A stretch of 64,000 nucleotides of DNA from Prevotellaceae bacterium (GCA_019420585.1 JAHZGX010000002.1:1-64000), one strand, 5' to 3'. Counted from the first letter of the stretch, positions 32,885 to 42,344 are shown. Made by a program: numbers and translations. Notes: generated by a model not told the origin, from the letters alone.

Positions 32885-34150
32885 ATGGCTAAAATCAATG
32901 TACCGGTACTCTTGCTCACCGGTTATCTGGGCAGCGGCAAGACCACTCTGCTCAACAGAATCCTTTCCAACAGGCGGGGCATTCGCTTCGCGGTCATTGT
33001 CAACGATATCGGCGAGGTGAACATAGATGCCGACCTGATACAGAAAGGGGGAGTGGTGGATCAGCAGGACGACAGTTTGGTGGCACTCCAAAACGGCTGC
33101 ATCTGCTGCACACTAAAGATGGACTTGGTGCAGCAGATAAGCGACATCATAGCACAGCAGAGGTTTGACTATTTGGTCATCGAGGCCAGTGGAATATGCG
33201 AGCCGGCACCCATCGCACAGACAATCTGCTCCATGCAGTCCATGGCCGAGCCTGTCACAAGGCATGGGATACCCGAACTTGACTGTATCGTGACGGTAGT
33301 GGACGCGCTCAGGATGAAAGACGAGTTCCAGAGCGGAGAAGGACTCTTGAAGAAAAGCATTGACGAAGAGGACATTGAGAACCTGGTGATACAGCAGATT
33401 GAATTCTGCAACATCATCCTGCTCAACAAGGCCAGCGAGGTGGAACCACACGAACTGGAACGCATACGCCAGATCATCAAGGCACTACAGCCCAAGGCAG
33501 AAATCATTGAGTGCGACTATGGCAACGTGGACTTTGACCGCATCCTACACACCCACATGTTCGACTTCAACCGCGTGGCCACTTCCGCAGCATGGATTGA
33601 CGAGATTGAGAACCACCACGGCGACGAGGAAGAGGAACACCACCATCACCATGATGAAGAGGAAAACGAGAACGAGCACCACCATGGCGAGGAAGAGGAA
33701 CATCACCACCATCACCATGGCGAAGAGAAGGAAGAGTGCGGACACCATCATCACCATCACGATGAGGGAGAAGCTGAGGAATACGGCATAGGCACCTTTG
33801 TCTACTACCGCCGGCAGCCCTTTGACCTGGGACGCTTTGACCACTTCGTGGCACGGCTCTGGCCCACCAATGTTATCCGTGCAAAAGGCATCTGCTACTT
33901 CAAGGGCGAGGAGGACACGTGCTACCTGTTTGAACAGGCAGGCAAGCAAGTAGGCCTCCAGAACGCAGGACAATGGTATGCCACCATGCCGAAGCCCGAA
34001 CTGGAGGCCATGCTGGCCAAGGACAACGGACTGCGCCGCGACTGGGACGAACGTTACGGAGACCGCATGCAGAAACTGGTCTTCATAGGCCAGCACCTTG
34101 ACAAGGAGGTCATCAGCACCATTCTGGACGAATGCCTGGTGAACGACTGA
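32885..34150 (+). CDS. COG0523 (CobW/ZNG-type) GTPase metallochaperone with His-rich insertion
   Basis: A 421-residue GTPase that probably delivers zinc or another metal to target enzymes. Walker A GYLGSGKT (13-20), the metal-binding GCICC motif (71-75, C-x-C-C) and the ASGICEPAP and LLNKASEVE blocks define the family. A His/Glu-rich insertion at about 242-298 holds several runs of 3-6 histidines separated by acidic patches. The C-terminal CobW_C domain follows (GTFVYYRRQPFDLGRF...). The insertion probably buffers metal, as in zinc-starvation paralogues. Start chosen at 32885, shortly after the -7 box. Monocistronic, divergent from the CotH gene, and ended by a hairpin. Confidence 0.93.
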   Translation: MAKINVPVLLLTGYLGSGKTTLLNRILSNRRGIRFAVIVNDIGEVNIDADLIQKGGVVDQQDDSLVALQNGCICCTLKMDLVQQISDIIAQQRFDYLVIEASGICEPAPIAQTICSMQSMAEPVTRHGIPELDCIVTVVDALRMKDEFQSGEGLLKKSIDEEDIENLVIQQIEFCNIILLNKASEVEPHELERIRQIIKALQPKAEIIECDYGNVDFDRILHTHMFDFNRVATSAAWIDEIENHHGDEEEEHHHHHDEEENENEHHHGEEEEHHHHHHGEEKEECGHHHHHHDEGEAEEYGIGTFVYYRRQPFDLGRFDHFVARLWPTNVIRAKGICYFKGEEDTCYLFEQAGKQVGLQNAGQWYATMPKPELEAMLAKDNGLRRDWDERYGDRMQKLVFIGQHLDKEVISTILDECLVND

Positions 34151-34216
34151 GCACCAGGCCGCACGGCGCAGCACGCACCGCACCGGGCAGCCGGACAACG
34201 CATAGTTTAACGACAA

Positions 34217-34259
34217 ACAGGGAGCAAACCACGGTTATGCCCCGTGGTTTGCTCCCTGT
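34217..34259 (+). terminator. Terminator after the COG0523 gene
   Basis: An 18-bp perfect stem, ACAGGGAGCAAACCACGG (34217-34234) with its complement (34242-34259), and a 7-base loop lie 67 bases past the stop. Confidence 0.8.
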
Positions 34260-34294
34260 CTCATTCCGGCGTTTCGGAAACGACAGGATGGCAC

Positions 34295-34585
34295 GCCTTA
34301 AATGGCTTCCTTTTTTTGGGGGGCATATTCACGCTTGAAATACCCAATTTTAAGTTTCCAATTGGAAAAAATATTTTTCCTAACTGGATTTTTATTTTTT
34401 CCCAGTTAGCACGTTTTTGCGGAGTCTTCTCAAGAATCATGGCAAAAGGCTCTTGCAGGGAAAAATATGCCGTATCTGAGACGAGGATTTCCTTGCTTCC
34501 TTGGGACAACACGTATTACTTGACCGGGACATGTATATTGCCGATGCAAGGAATACGTGTTGCCACAAAGGGCGATGCCGGACAG
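34295..34585 (+). repeat. Intergenic repeat family 2, copy 2
   Basis: The second copy of the element at 359-668, in the same orientation. The palindrome GGAAAAAATATTTTTCC and the hairpin arms CAACACGTATT/AATACGTGTTG are kept while the loop differs. It starts with a T7-G6 run and ends GATGCCGGACAG, as does copy 1. MITE copy D follows 47 bases later. Confidence 0.8.
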
Positions 34586-34632
34586 CCTTCTGATGCTTTT
34601 CTGTGCCGACAGAAAGCCAGGAAACCTTTATT

Positions 34633-34682
34633 CCAAATCGGCCATTAGGGAAACATGTCTCGGCCTAATGGCCGATTGGGGG
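34633..34682 (+). repeat. MITE-like element, copy D (internally deleted)
   Basis: Only the two terminal repeats (CCAAATCGGCCATTAG and CTAATGGCCGATTGGGGG) and a short right-arm piece (GGGAAACATGTCTCGGC) remain. The junction is at AGGG, which in full copies occurs once on each side, so about 145 bp was lost between 4-bp direct repeats. It abuts the stop codon of the rhamnosidase gene and would form a compact hairpin at its 3' end. Confidence 0.85.
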
Positions 34683-37331
34683 TTATTCCGTACGTACCAT
34701 CTCTATGTGATGAGTGCCCGAAGCCAGTTCCAGGCTCCGTTCCTGCCCCTTCACGGCAAAGCCCTGCGGGATGGTGAGCGTGGCATAGGAATTGGCAGGA
34801 ATGCGCACGGTATAGTTCACACGCTTGCCCTTGCTGGTCCACGAAGACTCTATCTGCCCGTAAGGAGACATGTGACGGGCACAGAAGCGGTTCAACGAGA
34901 GTGGGAAATAGGGTGAGAGGCATATATGGTGGAACCCCGGAGCATGCTCGTCGGGGTAGATGCCGCCGAGTCCCTTGTAGAACCATGCGCCAATCTCACC
35001 AAACATCATGTGGTTGTCCGATATGTCGCGTTCGGCATCCAGCCTCCAGTTTTCCAGCAAGGTGGTGCTCCCGTTGCTCACCCACCAGCCCCACGAGGGG
35101 TAGGTGTCCTGTACGGCCACACGGTAAGCCGTCTCGGGATAGCCGTGCTGGCTAAGGGCACAAAGCAGGGCCTTGCAGCCCAGCACACCCACATCCAGGT
35201 GGTATCCGGCAGCCTCCACCTTCTCATTGAGGCGGCATGCCACCAGTGCCTCACACTCCCGGGGCACCACACCCCAGTACAGTGGTACGCTCTGCTCAGT
35301 CTGCGTTCCACTGGCATAGATGCCCGTCTGACGGTTCAGGTACTTGTCATTGATGGCATCACGGATGGCCGTGGCCAACCGACCATAGTGCTCAGCATCG
35401 TCCTTTCTGCCCAGCAGACGGGCAGCACTGGCCAATATGCGGGTGTCGGTATAGAAATATACGCTGGAGGTCAGTTCCTTATTGCTGCCCACGGTCACGG
35501 GCACCCAGTCGCCCCGTCCCCAGTCTGCCAGATGCTGCGGAAAACGCTGATCCACATAGTCCACATAGCGGCGTATGCTCTCATAGCAGTCACTCAAGGG
35601 TCTGGTGTCGCCATAAAAGAGGTACAGCGTCCAGGGTATGATGGCAATGGTACTGGTCCAGTCGAGGCCGTTGTCGGTGCCGTAACCCCATCCGCCCGTG
35701 GGTATGATGTCGGGCAGGACGCCGTTGGGCTGCTGTTCATCCCTGTGGTCCTGCATCCATTTCTCGTATACGGTGATGCCGTCATAGTTGTAGAGCCCGG
35801 CCTCAATGGCCAAGTGCCCGTCTCCGGTCCAGCCGTTCTTCTCGCGCTGTGGGCAGTCGGTGGGCAGCCCCATCAAGTTGGACAGGTATGACATGCGGCT
35901 TGCGTGCATCAGTTTGCCTATGATGGGATTGGACGCGGTGATGCTTCCCACCTGCGGCACATCGCTGTGCAGGAAGCATGCCGTAAGGTTGTCCACGGTC
36001 AGTTCCACGGGCTGGTCGCCCTCCACCTGCGCATACCGGAAACCCTTGTAGTTGAATTGCGTACAATACTCATCAGTTTCGCCGCTCAGTGTCACCACAT
36101 CGGTTTGGAACGGGTCACGCACCTTGTCACCCCGGTAATACACGTCGATGTTCGACTGATCCACGGCTCCGTCCTTGCCCAACCGCTCCGCATGGCGTAT
36201 GCGCAGCACGTTGCCACGCTCACCCTTCACCTTCAAGTGAGTCACTCCGGCCATGTTCTGCCCGAAGTCATAGAGCCAGACATTGTCCTTAAGACGAGTC
36301 AGTTTGACAGCCTTACGCTCCCAGTCGACCCGTATGGGGCGCGCTTGCTGGGCGGTGACATTGCGCGCAGGACATGCGCGCAGGCTCACTCCGCGCCACT
36401 TGCTGTCGTCATAACCTGGTTGGTCCCATCCTTTCTGTGAGCGGGTAAAGTCGCGATGCTCACCCGTGTAGATGTTGTTCTGCACAATCTCTCCCTCACT
36501 GCTGCGCCATGAATAGTCGGTACAGATGACCTGCTCGGTACCGTCCTCATAGGTGAGTACCAAGTCCAGGCAGAAGGCCGGACGGTTGCGCCACGGAGCA
36601 TGCTCGAAGTTCCACACCCCGATGGACTGGTGATTGTACCATCCGTTGCCCAGCACCACCCCCAGGGCATTGCCACCCTGCTGCAGGAGGGAAGTGACAT
36701 CGTGGGTTACATAGAGTATCCTGCGGTCAAAGCGCGTGTACAGTGGGTCAAGCATGTGATTGCCCACCCGCTGTCCGTTGATGCTGAGTTCATACAGTCC
36801 CGCAGCGGCCATGTATACCCTGGCCTGCCGGATTTGCTTGTCCACGCTGAAGGCTCTGCGGAAATAAGGTGCAGGCAACACGTCCTGTCCCTGACCATCA
36901 CTTATCCAGTTGCCATGCCACGCCGCACGGGCACCCAGCCCGGTTTCAAAGGTCTGCACGCCGCTGTCGGCCGTCCGCCCGCCGTAGTCCGTCACCACCC
37001 TCCAGAAATATCGAGTGCGCGGCATCAGGGGCTTGCCCTCATAAGGAACCAGAATGCGGTCGTCATCACTGCACTGATCGGCCACCAGGTTGCCTTGCAT
37101 GTGCGCCGCTGAGAGCGAGTCCAATGCCACCACCAGATGCCACGACTGCTGACGGGGGGCCCGGCAAGTGCTGTCAGGCATCCAGGAGAAGCGGGGCTGG
37201 CACACGTCTATGCCCAGCGGGGATTCTAGATGTTCGGTACAGGCTGTGAGCCTGTACTCATCCGAGGCATTAGCCTGCATGAGTGCAAGCAGTGCCGCAG
37301 ACAAGGTAAGAAGAGTCCTTTTCATCATCAT
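34683..37331 (-). CDS. Alpha-L-rhamnosidase (GH78)
   Basis: An 882-residue exported enzyme that releases L-rhamnose from plant or microbial glycans. The signal peptide ends around NAS. An Ig-like Bac_rhamnosid_N region, a beta-sandwich with GNGWYNHQSIGVW, and the LYDFGQNMAGVTHLKV domain precede the catalytic six-hairpin barrel. Conserved barrel motifs are GLPTDCPQREKNGWTGDGHLA, with the acidic residues used in catalysis, then TSTIAIIPWTLYLFYGD and GWWVSNGSTTLLENW. A C-terminal beta domain ends the protein. No SusC/SusD pair is in the window. It is divergent from a three-gene glycan operon, and its stop abuts a MITE remnant. Confidence 0.95.
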   Translation of the reverse strand: MMMKRTLLTLSAALLALMQANASDEYRLTACTEHLESPLGIDVCQPRFSWMPDSTCRAPRQQSWHLVVALDSLSAAHMQGNLVADQCSDDDRILVPYEGKPLMPRTRYFWRVVTDYGGRTADSGVQTFETGLGARAAWHGNWISDGQGQDVLPAPYFRRAFSVDKQIRQARVYMAAAGLYELSINGQRVGNHMLDPLYTRFDRRILYVTHDVTSLLQQGGNALGVVLGNGWYNHQSIGVWNFEHAPWRNRPAFCLDLVLTYEDGTEQVICTDYSWRSSEGEIVQNNIYTGEHRDFTRSQKGWDQPGYDDSKWRGVSLRACPARNVTAQQARPIRVDWERKAVKLTRLKDNVWLYDFGQNMAGVTHLKVKGERGNVLRIRHAERLGKDGAVDQSNIDVYYRGDKVRDPFQTDVVTLSGETDEYCTQFNYKGFRYAQVEGDQPVELTVDNLTACFLHSDVPQVGSITASNPIIGKLMHASRMSYLSNLMGLPTDCPQREKNGWTGDGHLAIEAGLYNYDGITVYEKWMQDHRDEQQPNGVLPDIIPTGGWGYGTDNGLDWTSTIAIIPWTLYLFYGDTRPLSDCYESIRRYVDYVDQRFPQHLADWGRGDWVPVTVGSNKELTSSVYFYTDTRILASAARLLGRKDDAEHYGRLATAIRDAINDKYLNRQTGIYASGTQTEQSVPLYWGVVPRECEALVACRLNEKVEAAGYHLDVGVLGCKALLCALSQHGYPETAYRVAVQDTYPSWGWWVSNGSTTLLENWRLDAERDISDNHMMFGEIGAWFYKGLGGIYPDEHAPGFHHICLSPYFPLSLNRFCARHMSPYGQIESSWTSKGKRVNYTVRIPANSYATLTIPQGFAVKGQERSLELASGTHHIEMVRTE

Positions 37332-37662
37332 TTCACTGATATTTCTTTGATATGGATAATATATTCATCACAACCAGGAGAAAGCCAGGCGCAACCGCCA
37401 TCCGCAAGGAAAGAAGCACAACACACAATTGCCGGGCACGGCATGGAGCCCTCCGATACTTTCCCCAATAATGGGCAGCCCTACTTCCCAAGCCACCACC
37501 ATAAGCATGTATGGCAGTTCTTAACATAAACCTGACACGAAGTTAATGCTTTTCTCCCATCCGGCATGCCTCATCCTGACACTATTTCAACCCACCGGAC
37601 AGAAAATGGCACCACACAGCAAGGTTTTGGGTGACAAACCGACAGAATAAAGGATAAATCAC

Positions 37663-37670
37663 TAACTTTG
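37663..37670 (+). promoter_or_regulatory. Promoter -7 box for the esterase-glycosidase operon
   Basis: TAACTTTG fits TAnnTTTG and lies 33 bases before the esterase start. The rest of the 371-bp gap between the divergent genes shows no other gene or strong structure. Confidence 0.65.
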
Positions 37671-37702
37671 CATAAAACTATCATCCACAAGACCCGTTAG
37701 TT

Positions 37703-38560
37703 ATGAAGAGACTTACACTTACGCTGCTGTCCGCACTGATGCTTATGGCGGCAAGCGCACAAACTCCTTCCTGGGAGACAAAAATCTGGGAAGGCACACA
37801 GCCGCCCACAGCAAACGGCATCACCGAGCCGGAAGGCGATGACGGATTTCACGCCAACAAGGTGAGTGTGCCCACGCTCACCGTCTATGTGCCGCAGAAA
37901 CCGTGCGGCCTGGCCATCCTTGCCTGCCCCGGCGGAGGGTATACCGACGTATGGTACACCTATGAGGGCAGGGACATGGCTCAATGGTACCTCAACCAGG
38001 GCATCACCTATGCCGTCCTGAAATACCGCGTGCCCAACAGTCATTATCAAGTTCCGCTGGAGGACGTGCACCGCTCCATGCATCTCATGCGCCAGCACGC
38101 ACAGGAGTGGGGCTTCAGCAAACTGGGCATCCAGGGATGCAGTGCAGGCGGGCACCTGGCTTCAACGGCAGCCACGCATTTCACCAATGCGGAGAACCGG
38201 CCTGACTTCCAGATTCTCTTTTACCCTGTAATCACCATGGACAAATCATTCACCCACCAAGGCAGCCGTGACAACCTGCTTGGCAAGAATCCCTCCCAGG
38301 AATTGGTGGACTTGTACAGCAATGAGAAACAGGTGACCAAGCAGACTCCCCCGGCATTCATCATGCACAGCAGCGATGACGGCATAGTGCCATTGCGCAA
38401 CAGCCTGGACTATTGCCGGGCACTCAGCGACCAAGGAGTATCGGCAGTGCTGCATGTTTATCCGGTGGGCGGACACGGCTGGGCGTTCCATGACTGGTTT
38501 GTATGGAAGCGGCAGTGGACAGGCGAACTGGAGGAATGGCTGCGCAGGCTGGACAGATAA
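37703..38560 (+). CDS. Exported carbohydrate esterase (alpha/beta hydrolase)
   Basis: A 285-residue secreted hydrolase, probably an acetyl-xylan-type or broader glycan esterase. The signal peptide ends MAASAQ. CPGGGYTDV is the HGGG-like oxyanion segment, GCSAGG the nucleophile elbow, HSSDDGIVP the catalytic Asp region and VGGHGWAFHDW the His. The layout matches BD-FAE and dienelactone-hydrolase-like esterases of Bacteroidota polysaccharide loci. It opens an operon with the EEP hydrolase (12-bp gap) and the six-hairpin glycosidase. It would remove acyl groups that block glycosidases. Confidence 0.9.
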   Translation: MKRLTLTLLSALMLMAASAQTPSWETKIWEGTQPPTANGITEPEGDDGFHANKVSVPTLTVYVPQKPCGLAILACPGGGYTDVWYTYEGRDMAQWYLNQGITYAVLKYRVPNSHYQVPLEDVHRSMHLMRQHAQEWGFSKLGIQGCSAGGHLASTAATHFTNAENRPDFQILFYPVITMDKSFTHQGSRDNLLGKNPSQELVDLYSNEKQVTKQTPPAFIMHSSDDGIVPLRNSLDYCRALSDQGVSAVLHVYPVGGHGWAFHDWFVWKRQWTGELEEWLRRLDR

Positions 38561-38572
38561 AGCAAGGAACAC

Positions 38573-39337
38573 ATGATCAAACACCAATTCATGAAATACA
38601 GAAAGTGCCTTTGCCTTGCCGCACTCACACTGCTCGCACTGCAACCCATGCAGGCCAGGCGGCTAAAGTTGATGACTTACAATATCCACCACGCCGAGGG
38701 GATGGACAAGAAATACGCGCCTGAGCGCATCGCGCAAATAATCAAGGAATACCAACCCGATGTGGTGGCTTTGCAGGAGGTGGACAGTGCCACCCAAAGG
38801 GTAGGCAGGCAATACGTGGCAGGCGAGATAGCACGACACACAGGCCTGCACGACACCTACGCCGGAGCCATCCCCTTCCAAGGTGGGAAGTACGGCATAG
38901 CATTGCTGAGCAGGAAGGCTCCCAAGCACGTGGAACGCATTTCCCTGCCGGGACGCGAAGAGAAGCGTACCCTGCTGATAGCCGACTTCGGGCGCTATGT
39001 GGCATGCTGCACGCACCTCTCCCTCACCGAGAAAGACCGCACGGAGTCCATAGCAATCATACACAAGGCGCTGGAGAAATACCAAGATAAGACCGTATTT
39101 CTCATGGGTGACTTCAACGGCAGTCCACAGGAAAACTTCTACCAGGTGCTCACCAAGCACTTCCGCGTGCTTAACTCCACCGATACACCTACGTTCCCTT
39201 ACGACAAGCCCAGGGAGATGATTGACTATATTGTCACACGCGAAGGTTCCGCCAAGCCATCTGTCACCAAGACATGGATCACGGTGGGCAACCCTGCATC
39301 GGACCATTGCCCCGTAATGGTGAAGGTGAAATATTGA
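38573..39337 (+). CDS. Exported endonuclease/exonuclease/phosphatase-family hydrolase
   Basis: A 254-residue metal-dependent hydrolase. After a signal peptide ending near MQA come KLMTYNIHHAEG, VVALQEVD, the central AIPFQGGKYGIALLSR block, MGDFNGSP and the terminal SDHCPVMVKV. These give the Asn, Glu, Asp/Asn and Asp-His residues of the EEP fold. Secreted members in Bacteroidota cleave phosphodiesters or sugar phosphates; the substrate here is unknown. The first ATG is at 38573; MKYRK at 38591 is the alternative. It is the middle gene of the esterase-glycosidase operon. Confidence 0.88.
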   Translation: MIKHQFMKYRKCLCLAALTLLALQPMQARRLKLMTYNIHHAEGMDKKYAPERIAQIIKEYQPDVVALQEVDSATQRVGRQYVAGEIARHTGLHDTYAGAIPFQGGKYGIALLSRKAPKHVERISLPGREEKRTLLIADFGRYVACCTHLSLTEKDRTESIAIIHKALEKYQDKTVFLMGDFNGSPQENFYQVLTKHFRVLNSTDTPTFPYDKPREMIDYIVTREGSAKPSVTKTWITVGNPASDHCPVMVKVKY

Positions 39338-39397
39338 CTCCCGTGCAGGATGCACTGCACACAATCTTAAACAGCAAACAAGCAAAACTGACAAGAT

Positions 39398-41404
39398 ATG
39401 AAGAAAACATTACTGATGGCTGCGCTTACGGTATTGCCCGTATGCCTCACGGCGGCCGAGAGATGGAGCATTGCCGGACACCACGCAGTGGAATGGGACG
39501 GAAAGAAAGGTGGTTTGCCCTACGGCGACCATGTGGAGATGAGCGGAAGGAAAAGCGCGGTGGTGTATTACTGGAATGTGGACAAAGACGGACGCTTCAG
39601 TGTAAACCGACACCTGGTGTTCCCTGCCCTGCGCACCCTGCCAGACAACACACACGCCAGTTGGATGCCGCAGAACGATGAGGATTTCCTTGATGGGATT
39701 ACCGTAAATCGCCGCAAACTCACAGCGGAACAGGTGGAGCGGGTACGCCTGGACGGATGTCTCACCGTGCTCTCTACTGCCAAGGCCGATGGATGCACCT
39801 TTGCCATCAAACGCGTGCTGTGGCCAAGCCCCACGCAGCAGGCAGTGTGTGAGAGATATGTCATCAAGAACACAGGAGACAAGGAAAAGGCCGTGAGCAT
39901 ACCTGCCATACGCAATGCACGCACCACAGACGGCAAAAACTACCTTGACGGACCTTACACCCTGCTCTCACGCACCGACATCACCACGGGTGCCAACGTG
40001 CTTCTGCAGCCCGGAGACAGCCTCTGCTTCCATGCTTCCATACAGGCATACAAAACCAACACGGAGCAAGAAACCACTTTAGATTTTGCAAAAGAAGCAA
40101 CCGACAGGGAACAGTTAATCAGCACGGTGACCTCCAACCTCGACTTCTCATGCCCCAACGACACCCTTTCCACCCTGTTTGCCATGGCCAAAATCAGAGC
40201 CTCGGAGAGTATCGTGGACACTCCCGTGGGCCCGATGCAATGCCCGGGGGGTGAGTCGTACTATGCCGCCATGTGGTGCAATGACCAAGCCGAGTACATA
40301 AACCCCTTCTTCCCTTTCCTGGGCTACAGCCTTGGCAACGAAAGCGCAATGACCACCTGGCAGTGTTATCTCAAGTTGACCAACCCCGAATACAAGTTCA
40401 TGCCCTGGAGCATAATCTGCAACGGCAGCGATACATTCGGCCCCTTTGACCGTGGCGACCAGGCCATGCTGGCCTATGGAGCAAGCCGTTACTGTCTGGA
40501 GAGAGGGGACAGGAAAACGGCCGAAGAGGTATGGCCGCTGATTGAATGGTGCTTGGAATACAGCCGCAGGAAACTGAACCAGCACGGGGTGGTGGCCAGC
40601 GATGCCGATGAACTGGAGCACAGGCTTCCTGCAGGCGACGCCAACTTGTGCACCAGTTGCCTCTATTACGATGCACTCATCAGTGCGGCATACCTAGCAC
40701 AGGCGCTCAAGAAACCCTCGGCAGTGGCCTCCACCTATCGCCGCCAGGCTGCAGAACTGAGAAAGAACATCGACCGCTTCTTCCACCACGAAGTGGAAGG
40801 ATATGACACCTACCGCTATTATGATGGCAATGACAAACTGCGCTCCTGGATAGCCATTCCACTCACCATGGGCATCCACGACCATGCCAAGGGCACTGTG
40901 GAAGCCATGTTCGGGCCGCAACTGTGGACAGAAAACGGCATGCTCAGCGTAAGCGGCGACAAGATATTCTGGGACCGCACCACACTGTACGGACTGCGCG
41001 GAGCCATGGCAGCCGGTTATCCCGACCGCGGAGCGGAATTTCTGCAGCGGTTCAGTGCCATACGCCTGCTGGGTGAGCATGTTCCTTACATGGTGGAAGC
41101 ATGGCCCGAAGGCGGAAAAAGACACCTGAGCACGGAGAACGCGCTCTATTGCCGTATATTCACAGAAGGCCTGCTGGGATTCCGTGCCACAGGGTTCCGC
41201 TCCTTCACCCTCACTCCGCAGATGCCCAAAGGCTGGAACACATACTCGTTCAAGAACGTATACGCCTGCACAGACCAGCCCATGGGCATCGAAGTGACAA
41301 GACTGGGAGACAAACGGTTAAAAGTCAAGGTAAGCCGAGAAGGGAAAATCATAAGCGAGAGCAACGTGACGGCCGGACAGACACTGCGCATTGGAAAGAA
41401 CTGA
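39398..41404 (+). CDS. Exported six-hairpin glycosidase-like protein
   Basis: A 668-residue secreted protein with a signal peptide (ending LTAAE). An N-terminal beta domain precedes an (alpha/alpha)6 barrel. Barrel motifs include AKIRASESIVDTPVGPMQCPGG, then MWCNDQAEYINPFFP, then DTFGPFDRGDQAMLAYGASRY. Acidic residues in WCNDQAEY and SDADELEHRLPAGDANLCTSC are candidates for catalysis. It is related in fold to GH78/GH95-like enzymes, but no family is certain. Its place behind an esterase and facing a rhamnosidase suggests action on a rhamnose-containing pectin or glycan. Confidence 0.8.
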   Translation: MKKTLLMAALTVLPVCLTAAERWSIAGHHAVEWDGKKGGLPYGDHVEMSGRKSAVVYYWNVDKDGRFSVNRHLVFPALRTLPDNTHASWMPQNDEDFLDGITVNRRKLTAEQVERVRLDGCLTVLSTAKADGCTFAIKRVLWPSPTQQAVCERYVIKNTGDKEKAVSIPAIRNARTTDGKNYLDGPYTLLSRTDITTGANVLLQPGDSLCFHASIQAYKTNTEQETTLDFAKEATDREQLISTVTSNLDFSCPNDTLSTLFAMAKIRASESIVDTPVGPMQCPGGESYYAAMWCNDQAEYINPFFPFLGYSLGNESAMTTWQCYLKLTNPEYKFMPWSIICNGSDTFGPFDRGDQAMLAYGASRYCLERGDRKTAEEVWPLIEWCLEYSRRKLNQHGVVASDADELEHRLPAGDANLCTSCLYYDALISAAYLAQALKKPSAVASTYRRQAAELRKNIDRFFHHEVEGYDTYRYYDGNDKLRSWIAIPLTMGIHDHAKGTVEAMFGPQLWTENGMLSVSGDKIFWDRTTLYGLRGAMAAGYPDRGAEFLQRFSAIRLLGEHVPYMVEAWPEGGKRHLSTENALYCRIFTEGLLGFRATGFRSFTLTPQMPKGWNTYSFKNVYACTDQPMGIEVTRLGDKRLKVKVSREGKIISESNVTAGQTLRIGKN

Positions 41405-41500
41405 GAAGAAGCATCTGACAGCCAAGTAAACAAAGATTAAAAAAGCGGGAAGCGCGTGTTAAAGTTTATGAAAACAACACACGCTTCCCTTTTTTCATTC

Positions 41501-41508
41501 TACCTTTG
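41501..41508 (+). promoter_or_regulatory. Promoter -7 box for the SIMPL gene
   Basis: TACCTTTG fits TAnnTTTG, 45 bases before the start codon. Confidence 0.65.
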
Positions 41509-41552
41509 AGAAGAGAAACGAACTGAAGTCAAACCAACAAACAATTGGAAAC

Positions 41553-42260
41553 ATGAACTCAAAAGGACTTATCGTATCATCCATCATTATGGCAATGGGA
41601 ATGACTGCCACAGGAGTGGCCATCAGAAACGGCATCGTTACTTTCAAAGACCGTGACCGCAGCGTAGTGGTAAAGGGTCTGGCAGAGAAGGAAGTGAAGG
41701 CCAACAAGGTATCATGGCCTCTTACATATAAGGAATTAGGCAATGAACCTTCAGAGATGTACGGTGTGATAGAACGCAAGAACAAGCAGGTGGTGGCCTT
41801 CCTGAAGGCCGGGGGCATCAAAGACACTGAGATTAGCGTCAACTCGCCCACCATCACTGACCGTCAGGCAAACACTTACGGCAACGAGGTGATGGCATAC
41901 CGCTACGTGGCGAAAAGCGTCATCACTGTCACCAGTACCAACGTGGACCTGGTGCGCAGCCTCATCAACAAGCAGGCAGAACTCATGCGCCAAGGCATTG
42001 CACTGGTAAGTGAGGATTATGGCACCGGACAGATTAAGTATGAGTTCACTGGCCTGAATGACGTGAAACCTGCCATGGTGGAGGAAGCCACCAAGAATGC
42101 ACGGGCCACGGCACAGAAATTCGCAGATGACTCTGAGTGCTCACTGGGCGGCATACGCAATGCACAACAGGGACAGTTCTCCATTGAGAACCGGGACGAA
42201 AACACGCCTTATATCAAAAAGATACGCGTGGTGAACACCTTGGAGTACTCTTTGAAGTAA
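41553..42260 (+). CDS. SIMPL-domain (DUF541) protein
   Basis: A 235-residue protein with an N-terminal hydrophobic anchor (GLIVSSIIMAMGMTATGVAI) and then the SIMPL fold: VVVKGLAEKEVKANKVSWPLTY, a helix with KQVVAFLKAGGI, TDRQANTYG and the closing NTLEYSLK. Members are periplasmic or membrane-anchored and linked to envelope stress, but the biochemical role is not settled. It is monocistronic with its own promoter and a strong terminator. Confidence 0.92.
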   Translation: MNSKGLIVSSIIMAMGMTATGVAIRNGIVTFKDRDRSVVVKGLAEKEVKANKVSWPLTYKELGNEPSEMYGVIERKNKQVVAFLKAGGIKDTEISVNSPTITDRQANTYGNEVMAYRYVAKSVITVTSTNVDLVRSLINKQAELMRQGIALVSEDYGTGQIKYEFTGLNDVKPAMVEEATKNARATAQKFADDSECSLGGIRNAQQGQFSIENRDENTPYIKKIRVVNTLEYSLK

Positions 42261-42344
42261 TTTCCAAGAAACCGAGAAAGGCCGCGCAAACCGGCCATCC
42301 AACCGAAACAACTGCGCGCCATAAGCAAGAGAAGCACAGAGACA

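Noticed and set aside
33545..34216. Long hydrophobic minus-strand frame opposite the COG0523 gene
   Set aside because: Its Val/Leu/Met-rich runs are the antisense of the His/Glu-rich insertion and GTPase codons; no promoter or family supports it.
34683..41404. Classical polysaccharide utilisation locus
   Set aside because: The enzymes fit, but no SusC/SusD pair, sensor or anti-sigma gene lies in the window, so only a glycan-degradation cluster is claimed.
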